Assembly (NCBI GenBank): GCA_018715695.1
Contig: DVLB01000043.1
Span: 1 to 38,011 of the forward strand
DNA: 38,011 bases
From: Candidatus Galloscillospira stercoripullorum
Lineage (GTDB): Bacteria; Bacillota; Clostridia; Oscillospirales; Oscillospiraceae
Direction of reading: 5' to 3'
Shown in pieces: positions 26,311 through 34,137 of the stretch (position 1 is its first letter; every line of letters begins with the position of its first letter). A program made the translations under genes and the position numbers. The notes below the pieces were generated by a model. It worked only from the letters and a program-made list of their open reading frames with translations. It was not told where the DNA came from and made no database searches.

Positions 26311-26339
26311 TTGAAAATCCGGCCTTTTTGTGATAAACT
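26311..26339 (+). promoter_or_regulatory. Promoter of yebC
   Basis: TTGAAA (26311-26316) and TAAACT (26334-26339) are spaced 17 bases apart, with an extended TG at 26331-26332. Confidence 0.7.
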
Positions 26340-26375
26340 GCTCATGCGAATTTTTTATCAGAGGGAGACGTTCAT

Positions 26376-27104
26376 ATGTCCGGACATTCCAAATGGCACA
26401 ACATACAAAAAACCAAGGGCGCGGCTGACGCCAAGCGCTCCCAGATTTTCACCAAGATCGCCCGCGAGATGATCGTGGCGGTCAAGACCGGCGGCAGCGG
26501 CGACCCCAACAACAACTCCCGCCTGGCCACCGTCATCGCCAAGGCCAAGGCCGCCAACATGCCCAACGACAACATCAAGCGCACCATTGAAAAGGCGCTG
26601 GGCTCGGGCAACTCCGACGACTACGAGAGCGTCACCTACGAGGGCTACGGTCCCTCCGGCGTGGCCGTCATCGTGGAGGCCCTCACCGACAACCGCAACC
26701 GCACCGCTCCCGAGGTGCGCCACCTGCTGGACAAGTTCGGCAAGGGCCTGGGCGCCACCGGGTGCGTGTCCTGGTCCTTCGACCAGAAGGGCGTCATCGT
26801 CATTGAGCGGGAGGACCTGGATGAGGACACCGTCATGATGGACGCCCTGGACGCGGGCGCTTCCGACATGGAAGCCGGCGAGGAGGCCTTCGAGATCTAC
26901 ACCGATCCCGCCGACTTCGGCGCCGTGCTGGAGAAGCTGGAGGCCAAGGGCTACGTCTTCCTCTCCGCCAAGGTGGAGATGGTCCCCCAGAACTACGTCA
27001 AGCTGGAGAGCGAAGAGGACATCAAGAACATGGAGAAGCTCATCGACAGCCTGGAGGACAACGACGACGTGCAGAACGTCTGGCACAACTGGGAGCAGGA
27101 ATAA
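26376..27104 (+). CDS. yebC: YebC/PmpR family protein
   Basis: The 242-residue protein begins MSGHSKWHNIQ, the signature of this family, and keeps KRSQIFTKIAREM, ARMPNDNI-like NMPNDNIKRTIEKA and EGYGPSGVAVIVE. Some members were described as DNA-binding regulators; more recent work links the family to translation of polyproline or other stalling sequences. GAGGGAG lies before the ATG. The gene has its own promoter and a downstream terminator. Confidence 0.95.
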   Translation: MSGHSKWHNIQKTKGAADAKRSQIFTKIAREMIVAVKTGGSGDPNNNSRLATVIAKAKAANMPNDNIKRTIEKALGSGNSDDYESVTYEGYGPSGVAVIVEALTDNRNRTAPEVRHLLDKFGKGLGATGCVSWSFDQKGVIVIEREDLDEDTVMMDALDAGASDMEAGEEAFEIYTDPADFGAVLEKLEAKGYVFLSAKVEMVPQNYVKLESEEDIKNMEKLIDSLEDNDDVQNVWHNWEQE

Positions 27105-27112
27105 GCGCGCAA

Positions 27113-27144
27113 AAGAGCGGACCCTCTTGCGGGGGTCCGCTCTT
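27113..27144 (+). terminator. Terminator after yebC
   Basis: A 12-bp stem, AAGAGCGGACCC (27113-27124) with GGGTCCGCTCTT (27133-27144), with a T-poor tail. It is followed by a second hairpin. Confidence 0.7.
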
Positions 27145-27171
27145 CCCTATTGTTATTGCTGCAAAGTAAAA

Positions 27172-27200
27172 GGGCACCCCGATTGGGGTGCCCCTTTTTT
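27172..27200. terminator. Bidirectional terminator between yebC and the zinc-ribbon gene
   Basis: GGGCACCCC (27172-27180) pairs with GGGGTGCCC (27185-27193) around GATT. TTTTTT follows on the plus strand, and the minus strand has TTTTACTTT after the hairpin, so it can serve both converging genes. Confidence 0.85.
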
Positions 27201-27209
27201 GAACGCTGA

Positions 27210-27494
27210 TTAGCCGTTCTGCTCCTCGCGCATACGGGCGAAGCACTCGCTGCAGTACACGGGACGGTCGGACTTGGGCTCGAAGGGAACCTTGGCCTCG
27301 CCGCCGCAGGCAGCGCAGGTGGCGGTGAAGTACTCGCGGGGACCGCGGGCAGCGGCCTTGCGGGCGTCACGGCAGGCCTTGCAGCGCTGAGGCTCGTTCT
27401 GGAAGCCCCGCTCCGCGTAGAACTCCTGCTCACCGGCGGTGAACACGAACTCCTGGCCGCATTCCTTGCATACAAGCGTCTTGTCTTCAAACAT
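27210..27494 (-). CDS. Small zinc-ribbon protein
   Basis: The 94-residue protein begins MFEDKTLVCKECGQEFVFTAG and carries four CxxC knuckles (CKEC, CKAC, CAAC, CSEC). This is the arrangement of the uncharacterised zinc-ribbon family common in Firmicutes and related phyla. The third and fourth knuckles plus VPFEPKSDRPVYC recall the CxxC..GKP-type zinc ribbon of many small nucleic-acid-binding proteins. The function is unknown. The ATG at 27494 follows GAGAGGG; a longer frame runs back into sigH and is rejected. It lies 58 bases after sigH. Confidence 0.87.
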   Translation of the reverse strand: MFEDKTLVCKECGQEFVFTAGEQEFYAERGFQNEPQRCKACRDARKAAARGPREYFTATCAACGGEAKVPFEPKSDRPVYCSECFARMREEQNG

Positions 27495-27552
27495 GTTCTT
27501 TACCCTCTCTTTGACTCGTTGGCCCAGTAGCTGGGACAGTGTAATATTGCGC

Positions 27553-28164
27553 TCAGCTCTCGCTGAATTCGCCAGATTGGAAGTGCCGCGCCACCTTGCG
27601 CCGAATGCGCTGCACGGCGTTGTCCACCGATTTCGGGGACCTCTTGACCTGGACCGCGATCTCATGGTAGGATGCTCCGTTCAGATACAGCCCAAGTACC
27701 TTCGCTTCGAAACCGGACAACTGGCCCTTCAGTACGCCCATGCGCTCCTGGGTGGACTCCCGGCCGATGAGGATGGCCTCCGGGTCGTCCAAACGATGGT
27801 CGAGGTTGCAGTCAATACAGGGGGTTTCGAATGAGACCGAACAGTTGAGGGGAGCATGCTTGTCTCTGCTGGCCGCCCGGATGGCGGAGAGCAGCCGGTT
27901 GCGGATACAGACCTCCGCATAGGTGCGAAAGGCCGTCTCCTTGCCGGGATCATACTCCCGAATGGCACTCAGAAGACCCACCATTCCCTCCTGGATCAGA
28001 TCCTCGCCGTCCCCGCCGGCCAGAAAATAGGGCCGCGCACAGGAGCGCACCAGCCGGTTATAACGCACGACCAGCGCCTCCTCCGCTTCCCGGTCGCCGC
28101 TGACGGCGCGGGCGCAGAGAACTTCGTCGGAAAGCTGTTCCGAGGCGGAAAGAAGGTGTTTCAT
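27553..28164 (-). CDS. sigH: RNA polymerase sigma factor SigH (Spo0H)
   Basis: SigH directs early stationary-phase and sporulation genes. The 203-residue protein has region 2 with EDLIQEGMVGLLSAIREYDPGKETAFRTYAEVCI in place of the Bacillus EDIVQEGMIGL...FAELCI, and region 4 with FEAKVLGLYLNGASYHEIA and SPKSVDNAVQRIRRKV (the Bacillus form is KSIDNALQRVKRKL). This strongly identifies SigH among sigma-70 family factors. AAGGAGA precedes the ATG. Its neighbours differ from Bacillus, where sigH lies near secE and rpmG. Confidence 0.92.
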   Translation of the reverse strand: MKHLLSASEQLSDEVLCARAVSGDREAEEALVVRYNRLVRSCARPYFLAGGDGEDLIQEGMVGLLSAIREYDPGKETAFRTYAEVCIRNRLLSAIRAASRDKHAPLNCSVSFETPCIDCNLDHRLDDPEAILIGRESTQERMGVLKGQLSGFEAKVLGLYLNGASYHEIAVQVKRSPKSVDNAVQRIRRKVARHFQSGEFSES

Positions 28165-28181
28165 CCAAAATCTCCTTGTGT

Positions 28182-28210
28182 ATTATGGCCGAAAACCGTG
28201 GAATTGTCAA
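28182..28210 (-). promoter_or_regulatory. Sigma-A promoter of sigH
   Basis: On the minus strand the consensus TTGACA (28210-28205) and CATAAT (28187-28182) are spaced 17 bases apart; the ATG is 17 bases downstream of the -10. Confidence 0.8.
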
Positions 28211-28243
28211 TAGTTTATGCAAATTATTTTAGGCTTTTCCCAC

Positions 28244-29602
28244 TCAGGAGACAGATTTTATGATTTCTGCCAATTTTTTCGCGCTGGTCTCCGCCTGCTC
28301 GCTGTCCCTGGCTTCCACCATGACCCGGACCAGCGCCTCGGTGCCCGAGGGGCGCACCAGCACCCGGCCCTGGCCGTCCAGCAGCGCTTCTTCCGCCCGG
28401 ATGGCCCCGCGCAGCATCTCCGAGGCCATGACGGCCTCCTTGGCCGCTTTGTCGGCCACCGGCACGTTCAGGAGGATCTGGGGATAGCGGACACAGTCGC
28501 CCGAGAGCTGGGACGCCTTCTTGCCGGAGCGGGCGAGGATCTGCAGCAGCTGCAGGGCGGCCAGCTGGCCGTCGCCGGTGGTGGCGTAGCGGCGGAAGAT
28601 CATGTGGCCCGACTGCTCGCCGCCCAGCATGTATCCGCACTCCTCCATCTTCTCCAGCACGTTGCGGTCTCCCACGTCGGTGCACATGAGCTGCATGCCG
28701 TTTTCCCGGGCAAAGATGTGCAGGCCCAGATTGCTCATCACCGTGGCCACCACCATGTTCCCGGGCAGCTCTCCCCTGCTCATCAGGTCCCGGCCGCACA
28801 CCGCCATGATCTGGTCCCCGTCGATCTCGTTGCCCAGCTCGTCGCAGGCCAGGCACCGGTCGGCGTCCCCGTCGAAGGCCAGGCCCAGGTCATAGCCCCC
28901 CGCCTTCACCATGGTGCACAGGGCCTCCAGGTGGGTGGAGCCGCAGCCGGCGTTGATGTTGACCCCGTCGGGGTCGGCGTTGATGACGTCGGTGTGGAGC
29001 TTGGGGAAGCGGTCGAAGAGCTGCCGGGCGGTGGCGGAGGCGGCGCCGTTGGCGCAGTCCACCAGGATGCGCAGCCCGGAGAGGTCCACCTGCACCGTGG
29101 AGGCCAGATGGTCGATATAGTCCTCCCGCTCCTTCTGCTCGGCGTAGGTCACGGTGCCGATCTCCCCGTGGGTCTTGAGGGGGATCTTGGTGCCCGAGAG
29201 CACGATCTCCTCGATCTCCTCCTCCAGGGCGTCGGAGAGCTTGAAGCCCTTGCCGTTGAAGATCTTGATGCCGTTGTGCTCAAAGGGGTTGTGGGAGGCG
29301 GAGATGACGATGCCCGCGTCCGCCCCCTCGTCCACCGTGATCCAGGCCACCGCCGGGGTGGGGATCACGCCCAGGTGGAGCACGTCCGCCCCGGCGGAGC
29401 ACAGCCCGGCGATGAGCGCCCCCTCCAGAAGGTCAGAGGAGATGCGGGTGTCCTTCCCGATGGTGAACAGGGGCTTCTCCCCCAGCTTCTTCTCCTTGGA
29501 GAGCACCTGGGCCGCCGCCATGCCCACCTTGAATGCCAGATCCGCGTCCAGCCCCGCGTTGACGATGCCGCGGATGCCGTCCGTTCCAAACAGTTTTCCC
29601 AT
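28244..29602 (-). CDS. glmM: Phosphoglucosamine mutase
   Basis: GlmM converts glucosamine 6-phosphate to glucosamine 1-phosphate on the way to UDP-GlcNAc and cell wall. The 452-residue protein begins MGKLFGTDGIRG, has the phosphoserine loop GIVISASHNPFEHNGIK, the metal loop FDGDADRC and the sugar-binding GGEQSGH, and ends with the phosphate-binding RPSGTEALVRV. The ATG at 29602 matches homologs; a GTG six bases earlier is closer to the AGAGGA site and cannot be excluded. It follows ruvB by 29 bases. Confidence 0.96.
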   Translation of the reverse strand: MGKLFGTDGIRGIVNAGLDADLAFKVGMAAAQVLSKEKKLGEKPLFTIGKDTRISSDLLEGALIAGLCSAGADVLHLGVIPTPAVAWITVDEGADAGIVISASHNPFEHNGIKIFNGKGFKLSDALEEEIEEIVLSGTKIPLKTHGEIGTVTYAEQKEREDYIDHLASTVQVDLSGLRILVDCANGAASATARQLFDRFPKLHTDVINADPDGVNINAGCGSTHLEALCTMVKAGGYDLGLAFDGDADRCLACDELGNEIDGDQIMAVCGRDLMSRGELPGNMVVATVMSNLGLHIFARENGMQLMCTDVGDRNVLEKMEECGYMLGGEQSGHMIFRRYATTGDGQLAALQLLQILARSGKKASQLSGDCVRYPQILLNVPVADKAAKEAVMASEMLRGAIRAEEALLDGQGRVLVRPSGTEALVRVMVEARDSEQAETSAKKLAEIIKSVS

Positions 29603-29631
29603 TGCCACTCGTTCCTCTCAAATGTTGGTTT

Positions 29632-30681
29632 TCACAGCTCCAGCTGCTCCTGCCCGAAATAGGCCAGGCCCAGGTGTTCATAGGCCCGTTTTGTGACGCA
29701 CCGGCCCCTGGGCGTGCGGGTGAGAAAGCCCATCTGCATCAGGTAGGGCTCATACACGTCCTCCAGGGTGACGGCCTCCTCATTGATGGTGGCTGCCAGG
29801 GTCTCCAGACCCACGGGGCCGCCGCCGTAGTGCTCGATGATGCTGGTGAGCATCCGCCGGTCCACCGCGTCCAGGCCCAGATAGTCCACCTCCAGGGCGC
29901 TGAGGGCCTCATCCGCCACCTTGCGGGTAATGACGCCCCCCGCCTTGACCTGGGCGAAGTCCCGCACCCGCCGGAGCATCCGGTTGGCGATGCGGGGGGT
30001 GCCCCGGCTGCGCCGGGCGATCTCCATGGCGCCCTCCTCCTCGATGGGCACCCCCAGGATGCCCGCTGAGCGGCTGACGATGAGGGTGAGCTCCTCAGGG
30101 GTATAGAGCTCCAGCCGCAGCGTCACGCCGAAGCGGTCCCGCAGCGGGGCGGAGAGCTGGCCCGCCCGGGTGGTGGCTCCGATGAGGGTGAATTTGGGCA
30201 GGTCCAGCCGGATGGAGTTTGCCGAGGGGCCCTTGCCGATGATGATGTCGATGGCAAAGTCCTCCATGGCGGGATACAGGATCTCCTCCACCGAGCGGTT
30301 GAGCCGGTGGATCTCGTCCACAAAGAGAATGTCGTTCTCGCTGAGGTTGGTGAGCAGGGCCGCCAGGTCCCCCGGCTTCTCAATGGCCGGGCCCGAGGTG
30401 ATGCGGATATTGACCCCCATCTCGTTGGCGATGATGCCGGAAAGGGTGGTCTTGCCCAGGCCCGGGGGGCCGTGGAGCAGCACATGGTCCAGGGGCTCAT
30501 TTCTCATCTTGGCCGCCTGGATGAACACCTCCAGGTTCCCCTTGGCCTTGCTCTGTCCGATATATTCATTTAAGGTCCTGGGCCGCATGGAGCCCTCGTT
30601 CTCGTCGTCCCGGGTGAGGGACGTGGTCACAAGAGGCTCCTCCGTCTCAAAGCCGCCGTCCGTGGAAAACTCGATCCCCAT
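29632..30681 (-). CDS. ruvB: Holliday junction branch migration helicase RuvB
   Basis: RuvB is the AAA+ motor that moves Holliday junctions with RuvA. The 349-residue protein has [11 protein letters not shown], Walker [11 protein letters not shown], Walker [11 protein letters not shown], the sensor IGATTRAG, the arginine finger segment LRDRFG, and a C-terminal winged helix ([11 protein letters not shown]). The ATG at 30681 has GAAGAGG before it. It lies 31 bases behind ruvA. Confidence 0.97.
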   Translation of the reverse strand: MGIEFSTDGGFETEEPLVTTSLTRDDENEGSMRPRTLNEYIGQSKAKGNLEVFIQAAKMRNEPLDHVLLHGPPGLGKTTLSGIIANEMGVNIRITSGPAIEKPGDLAALLTNLSENDILFVDEIHRLNRSVEEILYPAMEDFAIDIIIGKGPSANSIRLDLPKFTLIGATTRAGQLSAPLRDRFGVTLRLELYTPEELTLIVSRSAGILGVPIEEEGAMEIARRSRGTPRIANRMLRRVRDFAQVKAGGVITRKVADEALSALEVDYLGLDAVDRRMLTSIIEHYGGGPVGLETLAATINEEAVTLEDVYEPYLMQMGFLTRTPRGRCVTKRAYEHLGLAYFGQEQLEL

Positions 30682-30712
30682 GATACGCACCTCTTCCCAT
30701 GCTGTGCACGTC

Positions 30713-31321
30713 TCAGCCCTTCACCATCTTCTTGAGGGCCTGCTTGATGATCTCCTCCAGGGTCAGCGCCTCCACGTCGATCCCCTTCAGGGCCAGGTTG
30801 ATCTCCCCCTGGGAGTAGCCCAGCACCGCCAGAGCGGCGGCGGCCTCGCTGGCCTTGTTCTCCGGAATGACGGTCACGCCGGTGCCGCCGTAGCTCTCGC
30901 CGTCCATGGCCAGCGTCTGCCCCTTGGCCAGCTTGTCCTTGAGCTCCAGAATGACCCGCTGGGCGATCTTCTTGCCGATGCCCGGCGCACAGGTGAGGGC
31001 CTTTTCGTCCCCGGTGATGATGCTCAGGGCCAGGTTGGCCGGCGTGGAGGCCGACAGGATGCTCAGCGCCGCCTTGGGCCCCACCCCGGAGACCGAGATG
31101 AGCTGCTCAAAGAGATTGAGCTCCTCCTGGGTGGCAAAGCCGTAGAGCTCCATGGCGTCCTCCCGGACGTTGAGATAGGTGTAGAGCCTGGCGCTCTCCC
31201 CTTTTTTGAGACGGGAGAGGGTGGTGTTGGTGGTGCGGCAGGCATAGCCCACGCCGCCGCAGTCGATCACCGCCAGATAGGGCCCCAGATGGGCCACGGT
31301 TCCATTTACATAATAAAACAT
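30713..31321 (-). CDS. ruvA: Holliday junction DNA-binding protein RuvA
   Basis: The 202-residue protein has the three RuvA domains: an N-terminal OB-fold ([20 protein letters not shown]), two helix-hairpin-helix motifs ([16 protein letters not shown] and [16 protein letters not shown]) and a C-terminal three-helix domain that contacts RuvB ([13 protein letters not shown]). It binds the four-way junction as a tetramer. GGAAGG precedes the ATG. It follows ruvC by 39 bases. Confidence 0.96.
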   Translation of the reverse strand: MFYYVNGTVAHLGPYLAVIDCGGVGYACRTTNTTLSRLKKGESARLYTYLNVREDAMELYGFATQEELNLFEQLISVSGVGPKAALSILSASTPANLALSIITGDEKALTCAPGIGKKIAQRVILELKDKLAKGQTLAMDGESYGGTGVTVIPENKASEAAAALAVLGYSQGEINLALKGIDVEALTLEEIIKQALKKMVKG

Positions 31322-31360
31322 TCTGTCAACCTTCCTCGCGATGAAGTGACGCGCCCGGCG

Positions 31361-31897
31361 TTACCGCTCCTGTCTTGCGGCATAGCGCCCGCTGCCCGGC
31401 CGGGCGGCATCCGCCCCCGGAAGACAGGAGGTGCAGGAGCGGCCATGGCACAGGGCCACGGCCACCGCGTCGGCGGCGTCGTCCGGGCGGATCTGCTTTT
31501 TCAGGCACAGCAGCCGGCGGGTCATCTCCATGACCTGGCTCTTTTCCGCCTTGCCGTAGCCCACCACCGCCTGCTTGATCTGGGAGGGGGTGTACTCAAA
31601 AATGGGCACTCCGGCGCGCTCCGTCTCCGCCAGGATGACGCCCCGGGCCTGGGCCACGCCGATGCCCGTGGTCACATTCTGGTTGAAAAAGAGCTCCTCA
31701 ATGGCCAGGGCCTCGGGCTGAAAACGCCGGAGCAGCTCTCCCATGTCGTCGGCGATTTGAAGTAGCCGCCTGGGAAGGGGCCAGCCGGCTGGCGTGGTGA
31801 TGGCGCCGCACTGGACCAAGGAGGCTCTTGCGCCGGAGACGTCCACCACGCCGAAGCCCACGATGGCAAAGCCGGGGTCGATCCCCAGAATGATCAC
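31361..31897 (-). CDS. ruvC: Holliday junction resolvase RuvC
   Basis: RuvC cuts Holliday junctions delivered by RuvAB. The 178-residue protein has the acidic catalytic set: Asp in LGIDPG, Glu in AIEELFF, and two Asp in RPDDAADAVAVALCH. A Cys- and Arg-containing tail after residue 152 is not part of the catalytic core. The GTG at 31897 gives the canonical start VIILGIDPG and has AGGGGAGGGG before it; ATG 31918 has no ribosome site. The 5' side abuts the palindromic element at 31924-32195. Confidence 0.93.
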   Translation of the reverse strand: MIILGIDPGFAIVGFGVVDVSGARASLVQCGAITTPAGWPLPRRLLQIADDMGELLRRFQPEALAIEELFFNQNVTTGIGVAQARGVILAETERAGVPIFEYTPSQIKQAVVGYGKAEKSQVMEMTRRLLCLKKQIRPDDAADAVAVALCHGRSCTSCLPGADAARPGSGRYAARQER

Positions 31898-31931
31898 GTG
31901 CTCCCCTCCCCTGGTCATAGTGCCATTATTC

Positions 31932-32083
31932 TAATGCGTATCGAACAAAGCCGGAAGTCTTGAAAGCCGGGGCTTTCAAGACCATTTTGCTTTGTTCGGG
32001 TGCAAGGTTTTAGGGACAAAATCGTCCTAAAACCTTGCACCTTTCCCTGGTATGACTCTGCGTACCAGGGAAAATACGCATTA
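31932..32083. repeat. Cloverleaf module 1: closing stem and three abutting hairpins
   Basis: Closing arms TAATGCGTAT (31932-31941) and ATACGCATTA (32074-32083) enclose three perfect-armed hairpins. The first, 31942-31998, has outer arms CGAACAAAGC / GCTTTGTTCG and inner 11-bp arms at 31957-31967 and 31972-31982. The second, 31999-32041, has 16-bp arms. The third, 32042-32073, has 11-bp arms TTTCCCTGGTA / TACCAGGGAAA. Each starts on the base after the previous one ends, so no base is unpaired at the four-way junction. Confidence 0.85.
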
Positions 32084-32087
32084 TAAC

Positions 32088-32189
32088 AATGTCGCGCTTT
32101 CCCCAAAGCAGGCGCAAAGAGCTGCTTTGGGGAATTGCGCGGCTTCCGCCGCGCGAATAAACCGATTTGCGGTTTATTCAGCAGACATT
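32088..32189. repeat. Cloverleaf module 2: closing stem and three hairpins
   Basis: Closing arms AATGTC (32088-32093) and GACATT (32184-32189) enclose 13-bp arms at 32099-32111 and 32122-32134, then GCGCGGC (32137-32143) with GCCGCGC (32148-32154), then GAATAAACCG (32155-32164) with CGGTTTATTC (32170-32179). Short linkers of 5, 2, 0 and 4 bases separate the stems, so this copy is less tightly packed than module 1. Confidence 0.75.
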
Positions 32190-32219
32190 ATTCTACCACG
32201 CCTCCCGGTACCGGCGCAA
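32190..32219 (-). promoter_or_regulatory. Probable promoter reading through the palindromic element into ruvC
   Basis: On the minus strand TTGCGC (32219-32214) and TAGAAT (32195-32190) are spaced 18 bases apart. The -10 lies in the right-hand direct repeat, so a transcript from here would carry nearly the whole element as a leader ahead of ruvC. Confidence 0.5.
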
Positions 32220-32239
32220 CCTTAAAAACGCGGCCGGGC

Positions 32240-32279
32240 AAAACGGCGCGCGCGGACCGGTTTCAGGTCCGCGCGCGCC
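32240..32279 (-). terminator. Terminator after the iron alcohol dehydrogenase
   Basis: A perfect 14-bp G+C stem (32245-32258 with 32266-32279) has a 7-base loop, followed on the minus strand by GTTTT. Confidence 0.85.
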
Positions 32280-32284
32280 TGCGC

Positions 32285-33463
32285 TCAGCGGTTTACCATG
32301 GCATAAATGCGGTACATATCCTCCTGGTCGATGGGGCGGAACACGCCCACTCTCCGGCTGCCGGAGCGGGAGCAGCCCCGGGCCAGCTCAGTCAGGACCT
32401 CCGCGCCCTGGACGCCCACCCGGTCCCCCAGGGTCAGGGGCATCCCGATCTCCCGGAAGTAGTTTTCCGTGGCCTGGATGCCCAGCTCGGCGGCCTTTTC
32501 GTCGTCCTCCTCTGCGATGCCCCAGACCTCCCGGGCAAACCGGGCGAAGCGGGCGGGGTCCGCCGGGCAGACATATCTGGCCCAGGCGGGCCACATGATG
32601 GACAGGCTCTCCCCGTGGGGCAGGTCGAACATGCCGGAGATCTCATGGCCCAGCTGGTGGACAGAGAAGTCCTTGGTCTGGCCCAGGCCGGTCAGGTCGT
32701 TGTGGGAGAGGCTGCCGCACCACATGAGCTCGGAGCGGGCCTTGTAGTCCTCCGGCTGGGCCATGGCGACGCGGCCATAGTGGATGGTGGTGCGCAGCAG
32801 CGCCTCGGCCAGGGCGTCGGTGAGGGCGTTGTCGCTGTCGCAGGTGAAGTAGCGGTCCATGGTGTGCATCATGATGTCGGTGATGCCGCAGGCGGTCTGG
32901 CGGGGCGGCAGGGTGTAGGTGAGCTCGGGGTTCATGATGGCGAACCGGGGCCGGTTGAAGGGGGTGTTGACCCCCCGCTTTTCATGGGTGGAGCCGTTGG
33001 TCATGACCGCCGAGTCGGAGGTCTCGCTGCCGGCGGCGGCGATGGTGAGCACCGCGCCCACGCTCAGGGCGCCCGTCACCTTGGCCTTGCCGCAGAAGAA
33101 GTCCCACAGGGGGATGCCGTCATGGGCCAGGGTGATGGCGATGGCCTTGGCGGTGTCGATGACGCTGCCGCCGCCCACCGCCAGCAGGAAGTCCACGCCG
33201 GTGCCCCGGACGCGGTCCACCGCCTGCTGGGCCAGGTCCACCAGGGGGTTGGGCTGCACGCCGCCCACCGCCTGCCAGGGAAGGCCCTCCGCGTCCAGGG
33301 AGGCAGTGACCCGGGCGAGCAGGCCGCTTTTCACCGCGCTGCCGCCGCCATAGACCACCAGCACCGAGGTGCCGCCCGCCTCCCGGACGGCCTTGCCGGC
33401 CTGGGTCTCCGTGCCCGGGCCGAAGATCACCTTTGTGGGGATGCAGTATGTAAAGGAATTCAT
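32285..33463 (-). CDS. Iron-containing alcohol dehydrogenase (butanol dehydrogenase type)
   Basis: The 392-residue group III alcohol dehydrogenase has the NAD(P)-binding GGGSVIDTAKAIA and metal ligands in GITDIMMHTMDRYF (Asp and His), HQLGHEISG (His) and DLPHGESLS (His). Its start, FTYCIPTKVIFGPG, resembles BdhA/YqdH-type NADPH-dependent butanol dehydrogenases. It likely reduces short aldehydes; the physiological substrate is not evident. AAGGAG precedes the ATG. It begins 11 bases after hisE and so rides on the histidine operon; a terminator follows it. Confidence 0.92.
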   Translation of the reverse strand: MNSFTYCIPTKVIFGPGTETQAGKAVREAGGTSVLVVYGGGSAVKSGLLARVTASLDAEGLPWQAVGGVQPNPLVDLAQQAVDRVRGTGVDFLLAVGGGSVIDTAKAIAITLAHDGIPLWDFFCGKAKVTGALSVGAVLTIAAAGSETSDSAVMTNGSTHEKRGVNTPFNRPRFAIMNPELTYTLPPRQTACGITDIMMHTMDRYFTCDSDNALTDALAEALLRTTIHYGRVAMAQPEDYKARSELMWCGSLSHNDLTGLGQTKDFSVHQLGHEISGMFDLPHGESLSIMWPAWARYVCPADPARFARFAREVWGIAEEDDEKAAELGIQATENYFREIGMPLTLGDRVGVQGAEVLTELARGCSRSGSRRVGVFRPIDQEDMYRIYAMVNR

Positions 33464-33474
33464 CTCATCTCTCC

Positions 33475-33801
33475 TTACGTGTTGCGGTCGGTAACATGCA
33501 TCTTTTTGAGATTGCCGATCTTCTGGCTGCGCCGGTCCAGCTCCTCCATCACCGCCGAAAGAGGAATGTCCTGCTGCACCAGCAGCACCATCAGGTGATA
33601 CATGAGGTCGGACATCTCAGAGACCACCTGGCCGCTTTCGCCGTTCTTGGCGGCGATGATGGTCTCGGCGCTCTCCTCCCCCACTTTTTTGAGGATCTTG
33701 TCCAGGCCCTGGTCAAACAGGTAGCAGGTGTAGGAGCCCTCCTGGGGCTCCGCCTTCCGGCCCTGCACCACTTCATAGAGTTTTTGCAGCGTGTCGTTCA
33801 C
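33475..33801 (-). CDS. hisE: Phosphoribosyl-ATP pyrophosphatase
   Basis: HisE removes pyrophosphate from phosphoribosyl-ATP, the second step of histidine synthesis. The 108-residue all-alpha protein shows SYTCYLFDQGLDKILKKVGEE, ETIIAAKN and VSEMSDLMYHLMVLL, with the Glu and Asp metal ligands. The start is the GTG at 33801, with GGGAGG before it; the overlap with hisI is GTGA. hisE and hisI are separate genes here, not the fused form seen in enteric bacteria. Confidence 0.95.
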   Translation of the reverse strand: MNDTLQKLYEVVQGRKAEPQEGSYTCYLFDQGLDKILKKVGEESAETIIAAKNGESGQVVSEMSDLMYHLMVLLVQQDIPLSAVMEELDRRSQKIGNLKKMHVTDRNT

Positions 33802-34127
33802 GATTGTTCCTCCCAAATCAGATTGAAAAAGCAGCTCTCCGCCCCCGTGTGGCAGGTGGGTCCCTGGGGGATGCACTGGTAGAGCAGGGTGTCGGTGTCG
33901 CAGTCGGTCAGCATGCGCTTTACATGGAGATAGTGTCCCGAGCTCTCCCCCTTGTTCCACAGCTTGCCGCGGCTGCGAGACCAAAACCAGGCGGTCTTGG
34001 TCTTGTAGGTCAGCTCCACCGCCTCCCGGTTGGTAAAGCCCAGCATGAGGATCTTCCCGGTCTCGGCGTGCTGGATGATCACGGGGATCAGCTCGGATTT
34101 GGCAAAGAGGTCGTCCAGGTTGATCAT
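33798..34127 (-). CDS. hisI: Phosphoribosyl-AMP cyclohydrolase
   Basis: HisI opens the adenine ring of phosphoribosyl-AMP, the third step of histidine synthesis. The 109-residue protein has SRSRGKLWNKGESSGH and the metal-binding set DCDTDTLLYQC...CHTGAESCF, with the Asp and Cys ligands of zinc and magnesium. The ATG at 34127 follows GAGGTG; the product begins MINLDDLF. Confidence 0.95.
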   Translation of the reverse strand: MINLDDLFAKSELIPVIIQHAETGKILMLGFTNREAVELTYKTKTAWFWSRSRGKLWNKGESSGHYLHVKRMLTDCDTDTLLYQCIPQGPTCHTGAESCFFNLIWEEQS

Positions 34128-34137
34128 GCTTCTCACC

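Larger units (their letters stand above)
31924..32195. mobile_element. Putative palindromic miniature element bounded by 10-bp direct repeats
   Basis: CATTATTCTA occurs at 31924-31933 and again at 32186-32195. Everything between is made of inverted repeats, arranged as two cloverleaf-like modules. There is no ORF and no terminal inverted repeat of insertion-sequence type. The repeats look like target-site duplications, but this is inferred from a single copy. The minus strand of each repeat contains TAGAAT, a -10 box. Confidence 0.45.

Noticed and set aside
31898-32284. CRISPR array or tRNA-like gene in the palindromic region before ruvC
   Set aside because: Repeat units differ from one another and are inverted, not direct; no tRNA T-loop or CCA end and no cas genes are present. 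The cloverleaf is far larger than a tRNA.
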